64,000 bases of DNA from Chamaecrista fasciculata (taxonomy: Eukaryota > Streptophyta > Magnoliopsida > Fabales > Fabaceae), in NCBI GenBank assembly GCA_003254925.1, contig QANZ01017317.1, positions 69,277 to 133,276 of the forward strand, read 5' to 3'. Below the pieces are notes generated by a model. It did no database searches. It was not told the origin of the DNA and saw only the letters and a program-made list of their open reading frames with translations. This document shows positions 39,807 to 51,863 of this stretch, one piece after another (within the stretch, counting starts at the first letter, position 1; each line of letters starts with the position of its first letter). A program made the translations under genes and the position numbers.

Positions 39807-42515
39807 CTACACAGAGGAACTCGCTTGGGTTGCTTCAAAAGGGAATTTTCGTGCAAGTTGAGCAAGAAGCTTAAGGACATCCATATAGTTATCCACGTAG
39901 TACCTAGCTTTGCTCGTTTTGCAGCCAACTGTGCATGCAAAGATCTCTGGCCTTGAAGAAACAGTTTCCCTAGAGGCTTCCGTTTGTATGGTTGCAAACA
40001 TGTCCTCATCGGATCTATCGTCACCGATACACATCACGAAATCTGGTGGCTTCCCGTTGTTTCTCAGGGTAGAAAGAACTTTCTTTGCAGCTAACCCTTT
40101 ATTGATCCCCTGTGATGTTAATTACCCAGTGTTAGAATTTTATATGATATAATTAAGTGTTTAAGAGATTAAGAGAGAAGGAAGTAGTACCCTTGGCTTC
40201 ACTTCAACAAACTTTTCTCCCCTTTTAGCAACTGCAGGCTCATTTGCAAGTACACCTTCAAGGTGAGCTAACAGCTCATTGGCTTGCCAAGATCCAAAAG
40301 AAGGATCAGATAGCTTATAATGCCAAACCAAGCCAGTCTCCTTGGACTCTATATACGATTCGTCGGTTGATTCAGTATATGATCTCATCACAGGTTCAAC
40401 GATCATTTTCCAACTAAAATCTTTGCTGATATCACTAGTTTCCCAATCAGACCCTTTATTCCACCTATAGTAAACATTACACAAACGATTATAAATATTA
40501 GAGAAGTAGCAACACAAGTCTAAATGTAACTTTAATTATAAAAGCACTACTAACCTCATAAAATAACCATGCTCAGCTGCTATACCGAGGTTCTCACATG
40601 GATTGAACCATCCACTCAGTGTGGTCTTCCGTCTGCCGCTTACTATAAATACAGTGTTCCGAGGGTCACTGCAAAGGCTATTCACAACATATATGACTTC
40701 AGGTCCAGGCATTTTAGCGAGTAAATATTCGGAAATAAGTGTACCATCATAGTCCAAAAATATTGCCCTGCTATTACTCTCTTTATATGCACTGAAAACT
40801 TGATCAGTGGGCAACTTCCCAAAATTAGGAGGAACGGACATTAGTTTGAAAGTAGAGCCCCAGCCAAGATTCCAGAAAGTGTTAGTATTGTGATGTATGC
40901 ATGCATGCTGGAGGTCTTGCAGAAAACTTTTGGCCCAGTAAGCCACGTCATGAGAGCTAACATATCGGTAGTGCTGCTGGTGCCTTAAGTGTTTTTCTTC
41001 ACTGGACATTTGGATCGTCGAGCTTAGTGCCTCAGCCACGGCATTAATGTCCCAAGGGTTCACCCTCACAGCTCCACTTAGAGAAGGTGAGCAACCTATG
41101 AACTCAGAAACAACAAGTGCACTTGTATGAGAGGCATCAGAATTGATTTCTAAGGCTTCATCCATTTTCGGAGTCCCCTGCCTGCAGACAACATACATAT
41201 ATGGGACTAAATTCATGCCATCCCTCACTGCATTCACAATGCAGCATTCCGACAAGGCATAATAAGCTGCCTTCTCATAAAAGGTAATCGGATGGTCAAT
41301 GATTACCACAGGTTCATACTCTTGGGAACCAAACCTTTCATTTATTTTTCTCGCAACCAAATATGTCTCCTCCTTTGCTTCCTCGACATCTCTACCGATA
41401 GACCTTGGGGGATTCACCATCTGGATAAGTACTAGTTCACCCCGCAGGTCCGGGCGCTGCTCCAGGAGTTGTTCTATGGCCAAAAATTTAAGACTAATGC
41501 CTTTAAATACGTCCATATCATCATCACCAAGAAGGAGTTTTTTCCCCTTAAATCGCTCACGGATTTCTTTGACTTTGAGAGAAGAAGATGGGTGATCTAA
41601 GCAAGATTGGAGATGACCAACATGAACCCCTGCAGGCAAAATTTTTATGTATACAGTGCGGCCTAGGTAGTCAATCCCCATGTAACCCCTTTTGGATTCA
41701 TAATCCAAACCGAGCATGCGGCTACAGCAGGACAGAAAATGGCGAGCATAATCAAACGTATGAAAGCCAACTAAATCTGCATTAAGCAAAGAACACAAAA
41801 TTTGATCTCTGACAGGCAGAGTCATGTACATTTCTGCAGAGGGAAAAGGACTATGCAGAAAAAATCCTAGTTTCACCCTGTGTGCCTTCTTGCGCAGAAA
41901 TGTTGGGACAAGCATAAGATGATAATCATGAACCCATACATAATCATCATCTACACTCAAAAGTTGAAAGACCGTTTCTGCGAATAACCTGTTAGCCTCA
42001 ACATAAGCCTCCCAGAGTGAACGATCATATTGGTTGCAGTAAGCCGGAGTCCTGGGCAACATGTAATGGAATAGGGGCCACAAATACTGCTTGCAGAATC
42101 CATTGTAAAAATATTTTTTGACATTTGGCGGTAGAAAGACCGGGCAGAAATTGAATTTCCTCCGCAACTCACGAGCAACTTTCACTCGTTCACTTGGTTC
42201 AACCTCAAAAGGAAGAGATCCCACATATGTAACATCAGTTTCAGAAGAAACTCCCTCCTTGAGTTGCAAATAAATTGAATCATCAGTACTGCTAAAGCAC
42301 CATGTGCCAGATTCATCTTTTTGAGCCCTGACGGGAAGAAAGTTTGCCACTACAATTATCTTTTGACCAGGGTCTGATGTGTAACCAAGCGCAACATAAT
42401 AATCAAAATCAGACTGAGACACAGTTCGCTGTAGCGAACTAGAAGCTTGAGGGAGATCAAAACTGTCCGTTGTCACAAAATCTGACAAATTACTGCACGT
42501 TCTTTCCAGCACCAT
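39807..42515 (-). CDS. TPS: Class II trehalose-6-phosphate synthase/phosphatase-like protein (TPS8-11 clade), 3 exons
   Basis: Two-domain protein of trehalose-6-phosphate metabolism. Class II plant TPS proteins generally show little synthase activity and are viewed as regulators of sugar signalling. Exons 40555-42515, 40191-40464 and 39807-40109 join in frame to 845 residues, the usual size. The start MVLERTCSNLSDF fits the short N-terminus of the TPS8-11 clade. A glycosyltransferase family 20 domain covers about residues 50-540 (VWVHDYHLMLVPTFLRK, GFFLHSPFPS, FHTFDYARHFLSCC, NAVRDGMNLVPY). A phosphatase-like domain from about 580 keeps the FLDYDGTL and SGRRKTTL motifs and CIGDDRSDEDMF. Lys replaces or shifts some common residues after DYDGTL. 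The large first exon and two small terminal exons are typical of class II genes. No break seen. Confidence 0.95.
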
Positions 42516-45000
42516 CTTTACTGAATTTCTATGTAAATGAGCTGTAAGAGTCCAGTATTATGTAGATAGCAACTTCAGATCTTCAAAGAATTGAATATAG
42601 AAAATAAAGAACCTGTAAAATATGGAAGAGATAGTATTAAAACCATACAGTTTAGGACAACATACAACAGTTCAAGCTCAATTAATATGTATTTTAAAGT
42701 TCAGATAATCTCTAATATCTTTCAGAAAATTGTTTTTAGCCCAATCAACTGCTCATTGTAATCGGAAAACAAGTAAATGTCACTTGTATGATTAGAAAAT
42801 CATTCGACGACTGATATTTACTATGTTTAACTCCATTGTTGATTGTTGAGATTAAAAGTTAAATGACAAGCAAGCATCAATATTACATTCAACAAGGGAA
42901 AGATTATCTTGATAGAAGTATGAATGAATGCAAAAAAAAATGCAATCTATATATAATACCACCTTGACAATCTATAATGCAGCATGTCAAAAGCAAAGTA
43001 ATAACAAAGAAGAAAAAGAAACTTTGCATTTGCATTTTCATAGACGAAAGAGAAAACATCGACACAACTTCTCAAAAGTAAATAGAAGAATCAACCCAAG
43101 AAGTAACTTTTTTCAAATTTATTCCACTATCTGAACAAAAGAATGGAAAATAATCAATAAAGTTCCAAAAAAAACCATCACCATTGGCATTTTGATTTCA
43201 TACCTTGGTTAATATTTCCAAATCTCCCAATAATCAAAATGAATCAATTGAATTCACTTCTTTGAGAAAAGGAAGTTTATGGAAGAGATCTAGTAAAGGC
43301 TTTCACCCGTCGAACTTGATCTTGGAGTCAATCCAATGGTATATAAGCTGAAACACAAAACACAAAAATTAGACCAAGGCAATAGCTGGAGACCAAAAGC
43401 CACATAAGAAAAGAAAGCTTGTGTACCTAGACTTAACCCAAACTACTACTGCTAATCCCTCAACACTCTTTTTAAATACTAGCCCTTCACACTATTCCCC
43501 TTTGCCTTATCATACAAAGCCCGTGAACAAGAAAACGTTACGGTTGAGAACAGCTGGGGAAAACGCAGAACGTTATGGTTGAGAACAGCTGGGAAAAACG
43601 CAGAACATCAGACCTATGCGGGACAACAACTGTATGCTCACATTCCTTATAGACCATTCAAATTATTGAATTTCTTTTTTTATCAGTTTGGAAACTAAAT
43701 AAATGGGATGCATCTAATTACCCGGTTCCTCTTTATACTTCAGTAAACAGAAAAATTATGAAATAAACCCATCCAATATATTACAGTATGAGAGGAAACT
43801 TATTCAAATTCATGAATAACATTACATAAAAAATTTTCATCCATTGCATCACTTGAACTTAGGACAACTCATGGACAAAAGAGGTTGCTCAAATTTGTCT
43901 CTCTGCGCACCAAAGAAGGAAACAAGTGGAAGTGCGAACGCGTTACTTGTCAGTGGCAGCTAATCGATACAGTTCAAGAATGTTTGTTTGTTTCTGCAGA
44001 GAAACGTCGAGTTTACTGTCACAGGTTCACTATGGACCCAAAAAGATAATGGCTTATTCCAATACCTGAAGCCTTAAGGAACAATACAAGCGGCTAGTAA
44101 AACCACCTCCTAAGCACTAGAGGATGAGCTCAAGAATTTGAAAAACTCCTTAAAAGTATGGTCTTAGTTTCTTTTTTCACCTCTACAAACTTTGTTTAAA
44201 AGGCCTTCTCTTACACTGAGCTATTTTTACTTTCAATTCTCTAAAGCATTCATTCTAACTAAATACTCCATAATCATAACAAACTCTTACATTTACATAT
44301 TGCATTTCTTATATGAATTTTCTTTCCTTATTTTGAATTGTCAAAAGAAACCGTTCAAAAGTTTGTCCATACATACCCTGCAGCTTAGGATACCAAGGAC
44401 CACCATTTAGCTTCACTAGTAAGTAATATTATTGTATTAATGCACATGCAACTCAATCTGGGCATCGTTTTTCTATGTTTTAGATCAATTTTTCCCATCA
44501 ATAAATAAATAAATAGCTCAAAACGCGTATATTTACAAAACCCGCCAGACCAAAATAGCATTACAGACAGAGAAGAATGCCCACTTACCTTAAAAGAAAG
44601 AATTAACTGATCCAACTACAAAGAATTCCAGTGACTGTACAGAGATTTCCTGCTGAAAAAGAAAAAAACAGAACAACATCAGATTTCAGAAACCCATTTC
44701 GCATTTGATCATTGTAAATGAAAAGAAAGGTTTTTTTTTTTTTTTTTTTNTGAAAAGAAAGGTTTTTTTTTTTTTGTGAGTTGAAGCGAATTCAAACCAA
44801 ACAAGTCAATGAAATCTCCAAAGTAGAAGTGTTTTACCTTCTCCTTCACTTTCTCAGCAACAATGAACAGAAAGTGAAGCACCAAAAAAAAAATGAGAAT
44901 GCAGGAACCAAAAATGGAAGTTGATAATTGAAAAGTTGGTATAAACAGGATAGGAAAACATCGAGAATAAAATGAGGTATCATGAGATTAGATTAGATAT
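42516..45000 (-). other. Spliced 5' leader and promoter of the TPS gene
   Basis: Candidate untranslated exons on the minus strand are 44829-44900 (donor GTAAAACAC), 44589-44652 (acceptor TTTTTCAG, donor GTAAGTGG) and 43204-43347 (acceptor TGTTTCAG, donor GTATGAAA). The last one joins to an acceptor such as CTCTTACAG just before the start codon. A 36-bp direct duplication (GGTTGAGAACAGCTGGG at 43542 and 43578) is present. The N at 44750 interrupts a T run. Exon order is inferred only from splice-like signals. Confidence 0.45.
43303..44615 (-). promoter_or_regulatory. Possible spliced upstream open frame in the TPS leader, no ATG
   Basis: If exons 44589-44652 and 43204-43347 are joined, a frame opens after TAG at 44618 with TTG at 44615 and runs 23 codons across the junction, ending IDSKIKFDG and TGA (43303-43305). 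No ATG occurs in these exons. Upstream frames regulate several plant sugar-metabolism genes, but translation here would need a non-AUG start or another first exon. Confidence 0.25.
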
Positions 45001-46450
45001 ATGAGTGTGTCGGGTCTGAAACAGGTGATTTGTGGGAGTATTATGGGTTCGAAGTTGGAAATGGAAACCCATTTGGAAAGAAGCTTAAAAGGTTGAAACT
45101 TGAAAGTTGTAATGTGAAAATAATACGTTGGAATTTTCGTTTCCGAGTTCTCGTTCGGTTTAGGTGTTTACTCCTTCATTATTATTATTATTATTATTAT
45201 TAGAAATTAGAAATTAGAAATTTTGTGCTCACTTGTTCTCATTCAACAAATTAAATGATGGTAAGAGACAGAGTAAACGTAGAAAGTCAAAAAGACAAGT
45301 ACGTGTCGTGAAATGGATAAAGGAAGAAAACCAACTTGCGACTCTGGTCTGCTACTTGGTCCAACGTTGTTANTCGAAATTCGTGGAGTTTTACAATGTA
45401 AAACTCTTTTCATGGCTACCAAACGGTAGTTTATATTTTTAGTATCTTAGACACATCAAGATATTTTTATTTTTATGCTAATATTCAAGACACGAGAAGA
45501 AACGAGTCGAGAATGCAGTACATTAATTAAATTAATTTAATCAATGAATATGTTTTGAATAATCTGGCAGGTAGTGATAACATTGTATTGGACTAATACT
45601 AGTACATTGATTAGGTGAATATATAGTATAAAATTTTTTTTTTGTTATAGATAAGAATGGACAAAACAAATAACGCGGGTGTTATGTGAATATATAGTAT
45701 AAAATTATTAGTATTATATAAACTAAAGTTGACCATATATTTTGATAGACACATGCCTGATGATCATAGAAGATTGCATGCGGATAAACATAGACTTGTC
45801 CCACGAAAGACGCAGCAAAATCATGAAAATATTGGACTACTTTGCTGCTGCTGCTTTGCATTTGGGAATTACAATAATAAAAATAATCCCTTGAAGCTTC
45901 ATTATTATTCCATCAATGCGTTCTATCCAGCAATCTGGACACATGAACTGTACAAACAAAACACACGAGAAAAGTAGATTCAGAATTTCAGATTTAGAGA
46001 GAGAGAGAGAGAGAGAGGAAAATATAAAAAGAGAGGCATGATGCGGCTGCTCGATCATGTTACCCTATTGTCTGTCTGTGTGTCTGTGTATGTATGTGTT
46101 AGTGTCATCCATTTTGGGATTTGGATATTAATGGGTAAAGGAGTCAAAAGAGTCTCCATTATAATAACTTTACAAGACCAAGCATTGAATACACTATTAA
46201 TGCCTTAACTGCATCTTTCTTTTTTTTTTTTTGGCCTGCCTTAACTGCATCTTTTACTTTGTTATTACTATTCATTCTTTTCTTTTTACTCCTCCCTGTA
46301 CTAGTTTCTTTTTTTTTAAGTGTTTTTGCAGTCTTGTATCTCTTATTTAAATTTTAATCTGATTCTGTTTTTTTTTTATATATATTTTTTGTCTTATATA
46401 TTTTTGTCAAGTAAGAGTTGGTCTCATATTTTTTTGTTATAGATTTAAGA
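45001..46450. other. Intergenic, no gene seen
   Basis: Upstream flank of the TPS gene and intergenic DNA. It holds an (ATT)n repeat (45177-45202), a (GA)n tract (45996-46017) and an N at 45373. Short open frames have no recognisable product. Confidence 0.45.
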
Positions 46451-46841
46451 CTTAAGTGCCTTTTTTATCTCTTAACTTTTGCAAATATCTCAATTTGGTC
46501 TCTTAACTTTTTTTTGGTTGCAATTTTGGTTCCCCTAACTTTTGAAAACGTCTCAATTTGGTCCCTTAACTTTTTTTGTTACAATTTTGGTCTCCTAACT
46601 TTTGAAAACGTCTCATTGTTGGTCCCAAGTGCACTTCCATCCATTATCTGTCGTTAGTGCTAATCCGACAGACTAAGTTGGCTGATGATGTGGCAAATAT
46701 AGGTGAAGTAGATTAAAAAAAGACCATTATGCAACGGTGAGAAGTTTTCAAAAGTTATGGGACTAAAATTGCAACAAAAAAAGTTAGGGGGACCAAATTG
46801 AGACCTTTGTGAAAGTTAGGGGGACCAAAAGTGCACTTAAC
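46451..46841. mobile_element. Foldback element with CTCAATTTGGTC units
   Basis: Ends TTAAGTGCCTTTT and AAAAGTGCACTTAA are inverted. The left arm alternates two units of about 31 nt (CTTAACTTTTGCAAATATCTC then AATTTGGTCTCTTAAC and so on, five in all); the right arm carries complementary units (GTTAGGGGGACCAAATTGAG). The unpaired centre covers about 46625-46735. No coding capacity. Confidence 0.7.
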
Positions 46842-46891
46842 CCCAGATTTAATCTCATATTTTTGCAAAAAGTTGTATTGTTAGTCACATC

Positions 46892-47120
46892 TTAAAATTA
46901 TCTTTGCGAGATATACTTCTTGAAGCATGAATAATTCAAGTATAGAAGGCTAATTTTCTTATTAAGATCAAGAGGTAGTATTATAATATTTCCTTATATT
47001 CAAATTGTAAAATTAGTCACATATCTTTTGCAAAACTACCTCTTGATCTTAATAAGAAAATTAGCCTTCTATACTTGAATTATTCATGCTTCAAGAAATA
47101 TATCATGCAAAGATAATTTT
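46892..47120. repeat. Long hairpin (inverted duplication)
   Basis: Arms of about 85 bp, 46892-46980 and 47035-47120, are almost perfectly complementary. For example GATCAAGAGGTAGT pairs with ACTACCTCTTGATC and GAAGCATGAATAATTCAAG with CTTGAATTATTCATGCTTC. The loop is about 55 bp. It resembles a MITE or a young inverted duplication; no known microRNA sequence was seen in it. Confidence 0.75.
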
Positions 47121-48505
47121 AAGAGAGTGAGAGAGTAAAGGAGTAAAGACAAGAGAGTGATGGAAATACTCTTATATTTCACAAGATCGAAATTACAATA
47201 TTCAAGCTTAGTGTCGTAGTTTTTCATCATGAACTCCCACCTCTTTATATAGACATTACATCTTACCTTAATTATATAATCCTAGTTACTTTTACACACT
47301 ATATTACAAACTCTGAAAACTTTAGTACAAATTATTTACATGACCTTAATTACTTTTAGACTTTTTAATCTTTGTCATAAGTCATAACTTCTTCTTATCT
47401 TATAATAACTCCTCATAATTGACTTGTCTTGTCTTGCTTTTGTTCTTTTTACTTTTAAGGCTTTTTACCACTTCCATATCTTCCCATACTTCACATTTAT
47501 AACTCTAGTTATTTTGGCATAGTAATATTATATGGGTCTAAAGGTAATTCCATTGTTTTGAAAACCCAACCAGCCGGGCGAGCCGTGAATCAGCCAGTGG
47601 TCCAGTCCGAGTTAGATAGGACACCGTTTTGGCACAAAACCGGTCAAAAATCGAGGAAATTGCCTTGAACGAGACAGTTTGGGGTTGAACCGGTTCATAA
47701 TATTTTTGTTCATTTTTTTACTTTTTGGGATTAAAATGATGTTATTTTAAAGGATTTTTTTCTTATTAAGTTTATACTCAAAATAATAAGTTATTTGGTA
47801 GTTTTTACTTCAATATTTAATCTTTTATCCTTCTACTTCTCACTTTCTTACTCAATCACGTTGAAATTTAAAGAATTTGCTATATATTTTTAATAGTTAT
47901 TAGTATATTTTTATTATTTTAAATTAAATATATTATTTTTAATTTATTTAATTATTAACGACCAATCCCAGTTGAACCCCGGTTGGATCATTGAACCTTG
48001 AACCACTACTTCGCTTGATTCAATGACCGGTCTGATTTTAAAAACTTTGGGTAATTCTTGTAATACTGGCATAAAACTCTTATCTATGGTTATTCTACCA
48101 TGATGTTGCTTATAAATTTTATGTTTATTTGTAAATACTAATCATATCCTTTCTGTTACTAATTTTGTCGAGTTTTATTAATTTTATACTTTAATTTTGT
48201 GTCAAAATTTATATTTTAATTATCTACTAATTTTGTGAAACTTTATTAAATTTATTCTTTATCTTTAAAGATAACAATTCAATGACAAAGATGGCATAGT
48301 TTAAATTATGTTAAATTTTTAGAATTCAAATTCAATTGAATGGTGGTCTAGTTTTTCTTGCTTTTATCAAAATTCAAACCTTTTGTAATAATGGATTTCT
48401 AATTTATTAATTTTGAACAGTTTTATATACTAAATTAGAAATTTTTAATAAAAAATTAGTAAACATGATTAGTCAAATGTAATCAGAAAAGAATAAAGAG
48501 GCAAT
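47121..48505. other. Intergenic with CCGGTT-type common repeat
   Basis: AT-rich. The segment 47560-48040 has a left part (CGAGCCGTGAATCAGCC, AACCGGTTC) and a right part (GAACCCCGGTTGG, GACCGGTCTG) that are partly inverted, a pattern I associate with a widespread plant dispersed repeat. No gene is recognised. Confidence 0.45.
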
Positions 48506-49230
48506 AAAAAGGACAGAATTTGTTTCACCGGAATTGGTAAGATATTGATTAAATTGTATAAGAAAATTTCTACCCAAAAAAAAGTTATATAAGAAATTGA
48601 AACATGATTTAAATAATAATTTTTAAAATAAGAAATTCTTACATTTTGAATTTTTTATTTTACATTTTGTTTACTTTTAAAATGTAAATAAGAATGCTTA
48701 TTCGGAACACTCATTGAAATTAGTTGAAGACAAAAAGGTAATAAAATTGTAAAACGGAAGGAGTGGGGTTACAGACTCAAGACACGAAGGTGGGGTGTGT
48801 GAAAATTGTGAAAAAAAAAAGAAAACAAACCTTTTTTTTTCTTTTGGTTGCCCAAAGTATTCCTCAGCCCGATGAGCTAAGACTAACAATCAAAAAGGAC
48901 AAAATTTGTTTCACCGAAATTGGTAAGATATTGATTAAATTATAAATATAAATTTTCTACCCCAAAAAAAGTTATATAATAAATTGAAACATGATTTAAA
49001 TAATAATTTTTAAAATAAGAAATTCTTACATTTTGAACTTTTTATTTTACATTTTGTTTACTTTTAAAATGTAAATAAGAATGCTTATCCAGAACACTCA
49101 TCGAAATTAGTTGAAGACAAAAAGGTAATAAAACTGTAAAACGGAAGGAGTGGGGTTACAGACTAAAAACACGAAGGTGGGGTGTGTGAAAATTGTGAAA
49201 AAAAATAAAAATAAAAATAAGCCATTTTTT
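48506..49230. repeat. Tandem duplication, period about 386 bp
   Basis: The sequence beginning AAAAAGGACAGAATTTGTTTC (48506) recurs at 48892 with few changes and continues through ACGGAAGGAGTGGGGTTACAG and GGTGGGGTGTGTGAAAATTG. Two copies lie head to tail, each about 335-385 bp. They contain no credible gene; the frames 48698-48889 and 48763-48945 are by-products. Confidence 0.8.
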
Positions 49231-49591
49231 TTGTTGCCCAAGGTATACCTTCCACTGATATGAGCTCCATTCAAGGGTTTGCCGTTTTTTATTACGTTAT
49301 AAATGGGGAAGTGGACTCAATTTTGGTGATTTTTTTTTTAAAGTAAGTGGTAAATAGAAGATTTTTTTTTTTTTATAAAAAGTTGTACTCAATAATATAT
49401 TTCTATTAATGTTGGCTGCGGATTAACGAGAAATCGTATAGAAATTACACGGTTCCATGTGTGATATGTATTTTTCGATGTAAGAAAGTTATGATTTAGA
49501 AAATTTGTTTTAAAAAAACTTAATTACATTAATCGTCACCATAGATCACGAAGATAAATATTTTTAATGTAGATTTTATCAAGAGGAAATC
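49231..49591. other. AT-rich intergenic, no gene seen
   Basis: Poly-T tracts and no recognisable gene or repeat. Confidence 0.4.
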
Positions 49592-50098
49592 TACTATTTG
49601 TTCTTTCCTTTTTTTACTGAATCAACGATTTGGTCCCTCATTTATTGAAATATACTACTCAGTCCTTCATTTATTATAATCGTTAACTATTCAGTCTCTC
49701 ATTTATCATAATCGTCAACTATTAAAAGTTAAATGCTTACATGACACCGTTAAATGTCACTTTGACATCTTAATCACCTAAACCAACTAAATCGGACAAA
49801 AAAAATTCAATTAAGCCGGCCTAAAATTGAGTCAGACCCAAATATTTATATTACACGTGAAGCTTCCATAAGACATAATTTATTGAGTCATTCCCAAATC
49901 TCAAACCCTAGGTGATCCTAAATAGTTATTTAACGTGTTACACGCATTTAACGGCCAGATAATCAATTTTAGTAATAGAGATAAGCTACAAGGACTAATG
50001 AGTTGACTTTTCTAATTTTTGAGGGACCAAATAGTCTATTTCAAAAATTTAGGGACCAAATAGTTGAAACTGTAAAAAAAAGAAAGGACCGAATAGTA
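49592..50098. mobile_element. Foldback element with GGTCCCTCATTTATT units
   Basis: Ends TACTATTTGTTCTTTCCTTT and AGAAAGGACCGAATAGTA are imperfectly inverted. The left arm has three units of 29-32 nt (GTCCCTCATTTATTGAAATA, GTCCTTCATTTATTATAATC, GTCTCTCATTTATCATAATC). The right arm has GAGGGACCAAATAG and TAGGGACCAAATAG. The centre contains unrelated sequence with AAACCCTA. No coding capacity. Confidence 0.65.
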
Positions 50099-50418
50099 AG
50101 TTACCTCTTTTATCAAATCTGCCACATAAGTGAGGGAAAAAAAGTGGAATTTGGTGGCACACGGCCTAATAAATAAACAATGCAAACCTCGTAATATCTA
50201 CTATTATTTATTCTTATGCCCAAGCCTATACATACTTTGGGCTGGGCCATAACAATAATCATGACGTCTTTATTTGTCCATATAGCTTCCTGTAAATAAA
50301 CAAAAAAAAAATGGTAAAAATGAAATGATAGCTCTTGTGTGACCCAAAACAAGAAATAATGATAGCCCTTGCTCCTTATCCAGTCCAACTCAAAATAGGG
50401 TTTTTCTTTTTTTCTTGA

Positions 50419-50844
50419 GTAAATTACATTTTGATACCCTCTTCTATGCACTGATTTCACTTTGGTATCCTGTTCTTTACACTGTTAACATTTTGGTACC
50501 TTGTTGACTTGTTCCTTCAAAAGTGACATTTTAGTACCATGTTCTTTGCACCGTTAACACCTTAGTACTTTGTTCTGTGGACTGATTTCACTTTGGTACA
50601 TTGTTCTTTCACGATTTATTACCATGTTCTATCTTTGTTAAGGTATCAAAGTGTTAACGGTGCAAAGAACATGATACCAAAATGTCACTTTTGAAAGAAC
50701 ATGATTTCAAAATGTTAATGGTGCAAAGAACAGGGTACCAAAATGTCACTTTTGAAATAACAAGGTACTGAAGTGTCACTTTTGGAATAATAAAGTACCA
50801 AAGTGAAATCAGTCTATAGAATAGGGTACTAAAGTGTAATTTAC
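50419..50844. mobile_element. Foldback element, family B (GGTACC type), copy 2
   Basis: Ends GTAAATTACATTTTGATACC and AAAGTGTAATTTAC are inverted. The unit array (ACTTTGGTA(C/T)..., ATTTTGGTACCTTG..., TTGTTCTTTGCACCGTTAAC) matches the copy at 16511-16914 unit by unit, with extra units of AAATGTCACTTTTGAAA in the right arm. No coding capacity. Confidence 0.75.
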
Positions 50845-51863
50845 CCTTTTTTTTCTTTATGTAAGTTGAATAAAATTTGATTTTCTATGGCCGAGTTTGA
50901 TTGGTTAGTACTAGCCACTACCTATTCTACTTCTCATCCAAATTCCATACACTTTTCTGTCTTTCAATAAATAAATTATCTGATTCTGGTTGATTAAAAG
51001 ATTATGATTTTCCATCTCTTTCAGATTTTCAATTGGTTAAGTTGGAACCATCACTCTAGTCGATAGTCATCCACCACTCCTTCCAAAATAAGCGAAACCA
51101 TTATTATGGATTGTATATGAGTATATTGAAAAAAAATCAATCATAGAAATTATAAAAAAAATACTTGAGCATATTAAATGTGAAACTGGTCCTTCGGGAC
51201 TTTGAAGTTAGTGGTTGCAACTTGCAAGGCTTCTAATAATATTTGAACTTTCAAGAGGTAAGTGGGACACGTGACCTGATCCACTTCCACTAATTACACT
51301 GATAGACTAATAGGTTATTCCCTTCTTCCCAAGTAATAGAATGTACTGATCTCTCCCCACTTTTTAGGAATTTGTGGTGTCTGTAAAAAATTGTTTATCA
51401 TCAACAAATAACTTAACTATAGGCTGGGTGTAATTTTTTATATTACCTATCAATATCATATCAAGTTTTAATTTCATCATGCCTCTCTTGAATTATTTCT
51501 CATTATCATTATCATCGTTTTAATTTAATAAATAGACCAGATTGGAACACGTAAGTTCATATGTCATTTTCCATTTAACCACACCTATGGGGTCCATCAA
51601 CCTTAATTTTTTTGGCCATTTTCAAATTTCAATACAAACATACACACATATATTCTCCAAAATTATTCTATCTTTGTAGTCTTTTCAATTCTTATCCAGT
51701 AAATCATGTCCATGGATTTGAGCAAAAGTGATATGGACATATATGAACGACAAACTCCTATCGTATTTGTAGATTTTTTCTTGGCTTAAGTGGCGATTGC
51801 TGACAAAATACAGAAGCTCACTCATCTCACCAACACTCCTCTGAGATTCCTCCCACTTTGGCC
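50845..51863 (+). promoter_or_regulatory. Upstream region of the ALDH gene
   Basis: About 1 kb between the family B element and the ALDH start. It contains GGACACGTGACC (51267-51278, a G-box core) about 590 bp before the ATG. No separate gene is recognised; the minus-strand frame 51685-51939 overlaps ALDH exon 1 and is a shadow. Confidence 0.4.
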
